Shown here one piece after another: positions 13,676-25,698 of a stretch of DNA of 64,000 nucleotides. Origin of the DNA: Glandiceps talaboti (taxonomy: Eukaryota; Hemichordata; Enteropneusta; Spengelidae); NCBI RefSeq assembly GCF_964340395.1, contig NC_135564.1, positions 5,944,861 to 6,008,860 of the forward strand, written 5' to 3'. Made by a program: the position numbers and the translations under genes. Position 1 is the first letter of the stretch, and each line of letters opens with the position of its first letter. The notes beneath the pieces are model-generated. The model saw only the letters and a list, made by a program, of their open reading frames with translations, ran no database searches and was not told the DNA's origin.

Positions 13676-14060
13676 ATTAGGCCTAATGAAAAAAAAATTG
13701 TTTGGTTCCGATTACGCTCAATTTTAGAATAGGTGGGGTAGGTAGACTTTAAAATTTAATATATATATTTTTTTTCGTATGTGGGTGTCTAGTTCAGGTA
13801 GTTATGTTTTTCTGTTCCATATGATCTCTGTGTTATTGGCTTCTTCTCATCAGATGTACAGCCACTACAGATTGGAAGGACAGTTTTATATTGTCTTTTC
13901 AAGTTGATGTCAGTTTCCACATCCACTATTTCTTGCGAGTCCTTACAATTTTTGCAATTGTATCAGTTTTTTCTCAAATACATAAAAAAAAAGGTTTTAG
14001 GGTCGGCGTGAAAAACTAGGTAGGGTCAGGTAACCGGAACCATAGAATTTTTTTTTTTAC
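13676..14060 (+). mobile_element. MITE-like dispersed element, copy 1
   Basis: This ~385-bp stretch aligns along its length with 50088-50465 in the same orientation. Shared landmarks in order are ggcctaat, ggttccgattacgctcaatt, aataggtgg, gtgtctagttca, atgtacagcca, acagattggaaggacagttt, ccactatttcttg, gaaaaacta and ggtaaccggaacc. The ends form short inverted repeats (ggttccgattac versus the complement of ggtaaccggaacc). It is non-coding, so probably a non-autonomous DNA transposon. The right-hand terminus has degenerated into a T run. Confidence 0.75.
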
Positions 14061-16925
14061 GCATCTGGATTCTGATACATGCATTATGCAATTTGACATT
14101 ACATACATTTTACAACCAAGATCATTAATTTGTCTACAGCACACTCTGCTGAATATCATCATAATGGAACTAATTATATTTTTGCCACTTGTCTGTACAG
14201 TACGTCATGACAGGGCACCCTCACACACTCAACCCCTTTCAGAGCAGGTCGGTGAGGGCGGAAAGACATTATGTATCCTACAGTCTAAGCATAAACTTCA
14301 CTGAAAATGTCTATAAGATGTATAAATGATAATTGTATTTGATACAGACAGTTGCAGTGTATTTAAAGTAACACCTCAGACATAGTGTCGGTTGCCTGTG
14401 ATGATACCAAATGTACACAATTACTGCAGTCTCTTAAATAGGCACCCACTCTCTTACTGAGTAGCATTTGTTCAGAGGGGAAAATGTGAACAATTGAGTC
14501 TCTTATAATGATGTTGAGCAGACTGTACTATAGATAAGTAAGTTATACTGGTTGTATTCTTCACCTACACAAACGGTTTATGTTGTTTTTTTAGGGTTTT
14601 TTTTGCTGAATTCAGATATAGCCATTTATGGACAATTGAAAACAATAAGATTTAATTCAGAAATTGAGATGAAATCAAAGCCTGGCTGATGAAGTCATTA
14701 CTGTGTCTTGTATTAATCACAATGAGACAACATTAATAAGCAAAGCAAAATAAATGTGTAGTACACTAATATATCAATGTTTTGGTGAATATTTTAGTTC
14801 CAAAGTCCATACAGTGTTTTAAGTCATTTCCCAGTTTTCACATTGCTGTACTATTTCACTTGTAACTGTCCAAAAAACAGCTGAAATTTTTAATACTTCA
14901 ACTTTCGCACAATTGTTTAGTTTTAAAACAGAACATATGCCTTTATTGGTGAGTAGTTTCCAGAGGTTCTGTGTACAAGACTTTGATATATTTACGTCAC
15001 TGCTTTGCACACAAGAACTCTTTCAGTTCATCTTGGTTCAAACTATGAAGATCATTTCTGTAAGTCAATGTGTAAATGATTTTTTAACACATAATACTTC
15101 GCAGCTTTGCAGACGAACACTTTCAGAGAAAATAGTTTCCTATAGTCTGTGTATACGATTTTAAGATACTTACTTCTTAGTGAAGCTTTGTACACAAAAA
15201 ACAGACTCAGTATTGAACACACGGAACTGGGAACGTTGTAGTATAATTCTGGTTTGATATCACAATGATGGTTCTGTTTCAGGTCAAAGGTCAGACATGA
15301 ATGTAGTTGAAAGATTGATAATGAGTATGTTTTACTCTGTGTATAACAATGAACAATGACTAAACCAAATGTACAATCCTCAGATGTGAAGAGAGTTATC
15401 GTTATGAAAACTATCACTGTAAAAATAAACCATATTTTGAGAGAGACAAATCATTTATAATGGTATTTACTTGTGCAGCCATTACAAAATTTTGTAATAT
15501 ATTATCACTTCATTTTTTGTGTATAAATTACATCTTTACATATTTGTCTTAATTTGATTTGATTTGTTAAATATCCTCTGAGCAAATGCACAGCTTATGA
15601 CAGTAGGGAAAGTTCATGCAGGCTTTTATAAATCCTTCGCTTTAAAATAACTTATTACGCCATTCTGGGTACTATGACTTGCCCCTCATTATTATGGTTT
15701 TGAGATTAACATCAGTACAAATTGTGTATATGTGTGTCTGATTAACTACAACACTACCTGTTGTGATAGTTTTGGAAATCTTTTCAAATGTCAAAACCGG
15801 TATGAAAATACAAAACACAAAAATAGCAACTAAAGAAGAAATTTGTGGAAATATCTTAAAATTGTTAATTTCAAAAAACTTCTGTACTTTCTTTCTTCAT
15901 CATAAAATTATAGTATCTTTTTTCTTTTTAACTTTGGCTGTTTAAGCTTTGAATTCAAGGCTAGAATATTTTCAATATATACACATACGTCACAGTAACA
16001 CCAACTTTATGTATACACAGCTATGTGAACAAATGCATTTACAAAATTACAGTCTCAGCTAAGGCGAATGACCAAAATACATGCTTACTTCCTGTAGAAG
16101 TACCAAAAAAAGTGTTTACAGAGAAATTCTTAAACTTACAATACCACCCATAACAGAGAGTTTAAAAATACGCAAGCATGATGATAAATTTAGGCAGTCC
16201 AAATCTGTTTGCGTCCATGTTCGGACAATCATGTCAATTCATTTCATATTTGGTTACTTTGTATATAGTTCATTTTCAATGATAGGCAGTGGAGTAGCGA
16301 ACAGCATTTTTCAGCTAAAATACATTTCACACATCAAACTTAAGTCATCCTTCTAAAAATGGAATCTTCCAGCTACATAAATGGAAAGACTGAACTATTG
16401 TCTGCAAAATAGGGAGCACATGACCAGATCACGCAGGAGGAATGTGATACTTGTGAAGGTTTTTGATGACAGTAGCTTGTAAGTACACTGGACTTGACTC
16501 ACATTACATGTGGGGAAATAGATGAACACCATTTTTCAAAGTTTATATTTACATGCATCTTAATTCAATTCATCATATATGTTGGGGATTCTAGTAATTC
16601 TGTATATTCATTTTGACAGGGGGTGTCACCTTCCTAATGGTAAATATGAGTCATTTAATCCATAACTTTTCATTAATCTCTTGATTGACCTAAGATCAAA
16701 ACAGGCAATAGTTTACCAAAATCTTCAAACCTGGACTAAAGCAAAAAATATCAGTCTAGTACTTATGCTACATTCTGTGTTAAAGGAAACGACACAGGAT
16801 GACAAGAGTTTGGGTTATTCCACTATGATGGGACAGTAGGGGTGATGATAATGAAGGAGTAGAACGAGTTCCATTGTCCACTACTTACTGCTCCCTGAGG
16901 ATGACTCCATTTTGTTTTATGTATG

Positions 16926-19900
16926 CTAGCTTGTGCTCTGTTGGTGAGGGGTAGCTGTCTGAACATTATATGCTGATATCAGAGGAGTGCCTTGTGACTG
17001 TTGTGGCTGGTCATGATTTGTCTGATGACTGACCTGACTGTACAACAGTTGGTCCTGTCCAAGGGTCAAGTTAAACTTGTTTCCTTGAATAAAGTTTGGA
17101 TTTGGAGAATACGAAGGAGGTCCGCTAATTGGCACAGAGGGTCCATTTTGATGATTTAATGATAACAGATTCACTTGATCAGTGTTTGGATGAAGTGCGG
17201 TATATGAGTTCCACGGCCTTTGATTGGCCAACATAAGGTTCTCATTTGCCGAGTTCAACATTTGGTGATTTAGCATAGCATTTGTATCATGCGGTACAGT
17301 CCTAGGTACATCAGCTTGAAAGTGGTTGCCATGAGGTGAAATCGGTGCACTGTGTGGTGACATAGTTGACACATCAGAACTGAATCGCCGATTGTTTGAT
17401 GTTAGCGGATCCTGATTTGGATTCATGTCTCGTATCCAATGGTTCATCATATTTCCACTCATGTCCATATCGTTCTTCATACCTGGCTGTGATTGTACTG
17501 AGGAATTTTGCACTGACCCTCGACCTTCCTGGAATGACCCCTGACCTGTACCTGCCTGAGGAGTGACAGTGTATGCCATACTTGATCCTATATCCATGTG
17601 ATGTGGCATACCATCAGCTATGATATGATTAGCATTGTGGTTTTCATGTCCACTGGGTAGGATAAGATTTGGTAGAGTTTGAGTATCTGGTGAAAGATGA
17701 TTTAGCTGAGCTAGTGATGCCTTCACATCTTCTGAGGCCTCTTTTAGAGCCCTTTCCAATGCTTCTTCGTCCTCTTTTGTCGGGGCAAATACTCCATTTT
17801 TACAACCTGCAGGGAGGAAAGAAATACATTAAACCCCAATATTTGAATACCATGGTTTTGGATTACAACTATCTTATCTCCACAACCTGCAGAGAGGAGA
17901 GACTGTATGATACATTTTGTTGTTCACAAATGTTGTATCTTACAGACTAGAAGTACAGAGGAACATTAAACCCTGATGTATGAAACATAGGCTTTCCATT
18001 GATGTATGTAAGCAGGATGATGCTCAGTTGACCCTATTGTCCAACAACACTGGTTTTCCCCCAGGTACGGTACTCAAGTTTCTTCTTGCTACAACACTAG
18101 GGCAGAAGTGGCAACCATATTTGAATTTCCGATTTTTAATTTTGATTAATGAAGTACATATATTTCTATTATTTTTGTTTTCTTCACCCAAATGTTAATC
18201 TTTATCTGACAGTGCCTGTCAACGTTCCATTGATACTAGGCTAGCTATCTGGAAAGGAATTCTTGAGTTGTTGTAGCTGTATATCACAGCAGTTATTTTC
18301 TTACCTGTAAATAGCTCTAGATCATTTAAATCATCAGGTAACCTGGCCCAGTCATCAAAATCATGACCTTCCAGAAGTTGCTTATCAGGTTCATAATCTG
18401 ACTGTTGGTCACTGTTCAATGCATCACTATCCATGTGAAGACCATCTCCATCCATGTGTAGATCTGTAGGGTCTAAGGTTAGTTCCAAGTTCTTCTCAAT
18501 CACATCAGGTGGAAGGTCACTATCAAGGTGATCTGTGATATCTTCTGTGTCTATTCCCTCAGGTGCTGGACTGAGCTGTGATGTGTCTATGCCCAGATTA
18601 AGCGTCTGGGGCATTTCTGTGTTGCCTGAGGGTTCTATATTGTAAAAGTGACAAGACAAACAAATTAGTGAGTTTGTTGAGAAAACTGCAGTCAGTCCAA
18701 CCACAGTGACAAGCCAATTTGGAGACATGGACTTCAGAAGAGAAAACTGGGTTTGATAGAATTAGTTATACATGTATTATAAATTTATGGTTATGGACAC
18801 AGTTGAAGTGAGCATTTCTTTACAAAATTAAGACTTTCTCAATTTCTAGGGTTTATCATAAATTTAAGAAATATTTTCATTCAAAGCGGTGTACTATATA
18901 TAGGTGTTTTGTAAAGATTTGAGTACCTCAGTTACAAAGGGGAGAAATCGAGTTCGCACAGATTTCCATACATTGTAACTTAATGTTAGTATGGGATCAC
19001 GATAAACAACTGGGAATAAAATTTGGTTAGATTTTAGTAACTTTAAATACAGCCCTCAACAATAAGACTATATGTGGAATTATACTTACTTGCTGGAGGG
19101 ACAGGTTTTTGTGGTCTGCCATTCCTCCGCTGTTGCTTCTTCTTCTTTTTCTTCTTTGATGGTCTCGTAAGTGCTGAAGGTTTGGTTTTCTTTCTTGGCT
19201 TTCTTGGAGGGGCTTTGCCATCTGCCAACAATGCCTTTCTGTTGGCCTCGCCCTTCTGAACATTGGCCTACAATCACAATAAATATTTTTTTACATATAA
19301 CTTTTTTGTCTACTTCACAGAATATTGGGCTACAATAACATAAATATATATAGCAAAATTGTCTTGTCATCCACCAAACTTCATATTTTTATACGATATT
19401 TCAGATACCTCTTAGCTTATTCGCCTTAAACCATTTTCGCTTGAATGTAAGTCACTGTGAATGTTTTATATTCTGAGTAATTACATGTAATACATTTTTA
19501 TACTAAAGTTGAAAAGTTCAATATACAGTAGCAAGACAACTTTATCAAACAAGAACCAAGGGGTGAAAATTTTGAATTTCTGCAAAAATGTGCATCAAAA
19601 TAGACATGTACTCATTTTAAATGGACTTACCATCTTTCTGGCATGTTCTTCACAGAGAGGTCTTTCATTAACTATATCAAATACAGGAACTGAACATTGC
19701 ACTCCACCGGGAAATTTAGCTGTACAATACGCAAATAGCACCTGGTCCTCACTACAGATAATGTCTGATCATGGACTGGTCAAAGAAAACGACATGTATA
19801 CCCATGTATACTTCATAAAACGACATGTATACCCATGTATACTTCATAAATGACTAAAATCTGAAAACTTAGCTGACAAAGAATTCATACTGTCTGATCT

Positions 19901-22900
19901 ACAACTAGACATGAACAACTTCACATGACCTAAGGTAAAACTTTACCTTGACCTGGGGGTAAAGGAGGGCTTTGAATGTCGCGTAAAACTTTACCTTACC
20001 TTGCCGGGGGTGGGGGTGGGGTGGGGGGTTTAAATTAGACATATAACCTAAGGTAAAGTCAACACTATTCATTCAATCATGGTAGTAAATCAAACAAACA
20101 CACCAAGTTTCCAAGAGTAGCACAACTCCACAGTACAAAGGATACGTTTTACACAGTATCTGGTGAATGGTAATGCTCTATCATGACAACTTTCTTTATT
20201 TTCTCCTTTATATTTACATCTGGTAAGAGGTCGCGACCTTTTAAGCCTGCAAAGTAGAGAGACCAATTATCAAACATTGGTATTAGACAACCGTATTTCC
20301 CAATGTCTAAATTCTTTACATAGTTCAATACACATTGTACTATACACAGACACAAAACCTACTTCTAATAAAGACTGGTATCTTTGAGTATTGGACCTGA
20401 CAAATTGATAAGATACTCATAAAAGTGTTTAGTTTAGACTAGTCTTTGTGATTCTACCCAGAATCAGTGTTTGGAAAGCAGTGTTGATGACATTTTTGTT
20501 GTAGTTGATGATAGAATGTAGCAATGTTAGGAACATTTTTGTTGAACAAGATGATAAAATGTAGCAATGTTTATAGGAACATTTATCAGCCAGACAAATA
20601 CAATGTAGCAACGTTATTAAGATTTTGTAGTGCCAGATGATAAAATGTAGCAATGTTACAAACATTTTTGTTGAACCAGATGATAAAATGTAGCAATGTT
20701 AGAAACATTTTTGCTGAGCCAGATGATAAAATGTAGCAATGTTAGTAACATTGTTGTTGAACCAGTATCCAGCCAACTGGCAAACATAGTATATTAAAGA
20801 AATGTCATTGTATCACTTACCTAGTTTTAAGAGATTGGTTTCTAACCGCTAATACAGCATCTACAGTTTCTCTTGGACTCGCCCTGACAGCTTCTATTAA
20901 AGTTCTTGCACAATTCTTGTGAAAAAGGTGCCTTGATTTGTTGTGACTATGTCTACAGTGTCTTAGTTGACTGTACTCTTGACGTAGTTTGGACTCCAGT
21001 GAGTCAACTTTCTGATAACGTATTGTTGAAATCTCTAAGTCTTCAACACTGTGAGGGAAAAAAAGAAGATGATACATGTTAATTCAATATGGCACTTCCT
21101 AGCAATGTACAGTACATCCAAGAATCCTGTTCTGTTTAGTTAGCAGGTGTCAGCCTAATACTAACACTGTGCTGGCGTAGTGTTACCATACAACTATTGT
21201 ACGTATTAACCTTCTGTTTTCTGGTGTCCAAAGTCAGGAAGGTTTAAGAACTATTCCAGAATGTGTTTACAGTTATGAAATCATCCATGTAATGGAGGTT
21301 AGGGTGAAGATAACTATGATGTCAAGAGCTCAACAGTACACCTTTTTGCGTATGGAGTGATCTTACAAAAGTTGTTGAAAGCAAATAGTAAGTCAATATA
21401 ACAAATATGAGAAAGTGACTTTTCAAGATAAAACATGGTGTACCAGAGTAAATGGTGGACTATCACATACCTAGAACTATCTGAATCATAATTGTCTATT
21501 CTTGTTTGTTGCCATGGCATTGCATCATCAGAATTGTCATCTTCTTCATCTGAATAATCAAGACCTGTAAATCATAACAAAAGAAAATTAGTTCAATTCT
21601 TATTTCCCTGTGTGGAGAGAATGTTAAAACTGTAGTATATATGTATCTGTATAAATATGTCAAATGACCAGATAACTGGTATATGATCAACAGAGAGAGA
21701 GGGTACTTAGTTGAGCTGGATAGATGCTTTGAAGGCATCAACAGATCCAACCTTTGCTATACTATCTTCAATTTTGCTCCAGTCTATTATCGTTTCTTGG
21801 AAGAACGAGTTTTCAAAGATGTCCATGTTACAGCGTGGTATATGACATCAGAGAGAATGGTTTGTTGTGTATTTTTCGATTAGGTTTATGTAAGCAAATC
21901 CGTCGAATTTCAATGGTTTTACTGATCACCTGTTTGTTTTTTTGTGGTGTGAGGTAGGTGTGTTAATGAATGTTTTGTTCAGAACACATATCATGATTTA
22001 AAACAAGCAAAACACTATACATGTAGAGTCATTCTAACACCACGTCAAAAACATAAATATAGACATACACTCGCAAATAACATGTACTGTATGTGTACAC
22101 GTGCACACACATTTAGTACATTTACTTTCTCATAATATATCCAGTAGATTTTTTTTATAAATTTTGTAACACAAATCAGAGCCTATACATATATATGTGC
22201 AAACAAATTCCAAATGCAACCTATCACTATGCTATAGACACCCTGCTGTGAAGCGACACCCGTTGTAGTATACTGTGCTCTGCCATGCATGAAATAACAC
22301 ATATGTACAGTGCTCAAAGAATTTCTAGGAAATTACTCCTTTAATCCAGGTAAAAACACAATGCATGGCTGGTGTAAGCTGTTCCCAACTAAATTTACTG
22401 TTCAAAACATGCATAGTGTCAAAGCAATTATTATATGCTTGGTTTACATTCTGGGGATATATTGATTGGTGAATTTCTACATGTACATCAGTAGCTAGTT
22501 TATCCTAGTTAGTTGTTTTTCATTAATTTGTGTGGCTATCCATATCTAAAAAATGTTCTGTTTGTCAGTTTCTTCCAAAATTTACTGAGTTTTCATAACT
22601 CAGTTGGAAGGCTGTGTGGAGACAATGCTTGCCTGGTACGCCATCCAGTCTTCTACTGGGACTATATGTAGGTGTTTCACTCTTCTGGGAAGACCTATAA
22701 GGCAGACTATATTGAAATTTCAAACTGTAAATTCCACTTACCTAGTGGAAAAAGATCCAGACTGTTTTCTTCTTTACTTCTGTACAATTGTAAAAGTTTT
22801 TCTAAGCATTTATTAGTCCTATGCGGTGACTTCAACTGCCTTGGTCTCTTAGGTCGTACTTGTAAAATTGGCAAACGTTGGGGCATACTCGTTGGGAGCC

Positions 22901-23745
22901 ATGGCAAAGTTATGTCCGGGAAAGTCATTGGCAAATGAGGCACATGAAAGGGGTATGGAGGGATTGTTGGAAATATAGGGGGTTGTGGAAATGATGGCAT
23001 CGGAACATGTGTATAATTAGATGACGGAGGAACAGTTGGAACATTTGTGGTAACTGCGGACTGCGACGTAAGCGGTGCCATATTCAGTTTATTAAGATGA
23101 TTCACTTTAGCTTTGAGTTCCTTTTCTCGTTCCTTTTCTAGTTTCAATTTGTTCTTTGTAATTTTGTCTTGAATTTTTGCCTTGAGTAACTTTTCTTTCT
23201 GAATCCCTGATGACCTGGGTGATTTTGGTGGGGGTTTCTTTTCTTCCGATGGAGGTGATGGAATAAAAGTATACACATCGGGTTCAGATTCTATTTCATT
23301 ATGATTGTCCACAGTTAAATCAACTTTCTCCTTCTTCTTTTCTTTTTCTTTGACATCCTTGACTTTTTTATCTTGTACATCACCACTTTTCTTTTTCCTT
23401 TCTTTCTTGGGTACTATTCCTAGGACTTGAAGATGACTGTTACAGTATCTATTGAGGAACAAAACACAGATATGTTTACAAATGCATACACCGAACAGCT
23501 TATGCAAATATTCATGTTAGTGAAATAAGACTACCACAGAACCCATCAAATTATATGAAATACTGCCCAATGACTGAAAATCATAATTCATGCAAATGAT
23601 TGTTTAACATTCACAGGATGTTTATCAAAACCTAATATTAGTCCTTGCTATTTTCAAAAGGAACACGTTTCAAGTTTCGTTAGAATTGATACATCTTTTT
23701 GATATATCAATGCATGTCCACAGACAGACAGACACACACACACAC

Positions 23746-23810
<65 letters not shown>

Positions 23811-25634
23811 CAGACAGACAAGGCTATTATTATCCTTCTTTTGGAGGGTTAGAATGACTACTTCACTTCTGTTTAAAATACAGTGCTACAGTACAACACA
23901 AGACATAATATGTGACAGGTAGGGTGTGTACACACATATTCTTACAACTCTACAGGAATTCACAGTTCTGTACTCAAGATACAGACATGACATATAGCAA
24001 GCATTTGAAGGAATTTACAGTGCTAGGTGCATATACACAAACATGACATGACATGTAGCTGCTAGCAGCTAGCAATTACACATACATACATTTGTACTTA
24101 TATTCATACAAGTCCGTTTGAATGAATTCACAGTGCTGTATACACGTACAAGATACCGACATGACATGTACCAGCTAGTAAGTACGCATATACATGTTCT
24201 TACAAGTCTGAAGGAATTCACAGTACTAACTACATATACAGGACACAGACATGACATGTAGCAGCTAGCCAGCATACATACTTATTCTTTCAAGTCCATT
24301 TAAAGGACTACATAATGGGATTTGTAAAGAGTACGTGTACATTCACTTCTATAATGAACATCCTCATTAATATTCTACACATGCATACATGTAGTGTGTG
24401 AACAGATATTCATACATACATGTAGTGTGTACAAATATTGTATACATACATACATACATACATACACACATACATACATACATACATACATACGTACGTA
24501 CGTACGTACGTACGTACGTACATGCATGTAGTGTGTACAGATATTATAATTATACATACATACGTACATACATACATACATGTAGTGTATGTACAGATAT
24601 GCTACACATACATACATACATACATGTAGTGTGTGTACAGATATTCTACACATACATATGTGTAGTGTGTGTACAGATATGCATTAATATTCCGACTGTA
24701 AACTTCTACATCAAACACATAATTTTGTGTTTCACGATTTTTTACTTAGTAAACACCTACATCACAAACAATATTGTGTTGCACAGTTTACATTCAATAT
24801 TCGAACTTTGGGAATATCTACATCATGTAGACAATTTTTGTGTTCCACAGTTTAAAATAGTAAGGGCAAGGTCTAGATTTGCACTGTTTTGCCACTGATA
24901 TCTAAAACCACAGTAGTTCAGAAAAATTTATACATTTTTTACATGGTAATATTTTGCTTTGTTTATTTTTGTTTTGTTTTTATGGCTAGCATGTTTCTAT
25001 GGCTTCTGGTTTCTTTTACTGCACTCCAAGTCAAACTGTTCTAAGATCTGAAATGGTGCCTTTTATTAACATGTACAGTATATCTGTTGAGGGATTTTGT
25101 TTCATTTCTGTCTCCATGGAATTCTAAATCACTAACCAACAGCTGCTTAGTATGCAAGTCACAGAGCAGCCATTCTGACATCACAATTTCATTCATAGCA
25201 GTTCAATCAATCAGTGCCTTACAATGCTCAAGGGTGCAGGGTGTATTTGCTACTCAAAGTACATTGTCTTTAAAGGCACATGACTCAATGCCATGTTTTC
25301 ACATTAGGATTTGATGGAACCATTCTTTTGGTCTTGACTAAATTTATCTACAGATCTGATAGACAACTGTTTTATATCAATTAATTTAATTCAAAACTCA
25401 CACTCGTCTGTTAATTGAATACATACATATCAAGCTGTTTAATTTGGAACTTAGTCAAACTGTGTGTGCATCTTTGCACTAGGAATTCAGAACAATGACC
25501 TTAGATTGCAATATGACTAAATCTTGTAGTTGTATCCTGAAAAAGAATTTTGGTGCGTCTTCAAAACAACAAATCATTCAATTTCTTATCGACATCATGC
25601 CTTCTGCGCCACATGCTATCAATGCATTACTACT

Positions 25635-25698
<64 letters not shown>

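Larger units (their letters stand above)
9332..16925. other. Gene-poor stretch; part likely INO80D 3'UTR
   Basis: No splice-supported coding exon is visible on either strand. The INO80D stop at 16926 means an unknown part of the right end is its 3'UTR; I could not fix the poly(A) site. The stretch contains microsatellites at 10384-10450 (GACA) and 10975-11043 (CA), tandem repeats at 11290-11585 and 12085-12170, and a MITE-like copy at 13676-14060. Remaining open frames are short, AT-rich and unrecognisable. Confidence 0.55.

Noticed and set aside
15052-15417. 121-codon minus-strand open frame downstream of INO80D
   Set aside because: Cys/Ser/Leu-rich, AT-driven composition with no domain; probably 3'UTR or intergenic.
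18635-18728. N-terminal extension of the INO80D exon-8 frame with an apparent start
   Set aside because: It lies upstream of a clear acceptor (TATAG) and is intronic; the phase joins only at 18634.
24375-24898. Open frames of 90-166 codons on both strands
   Set aside because: They translate CATA/CGTA microsatellites.
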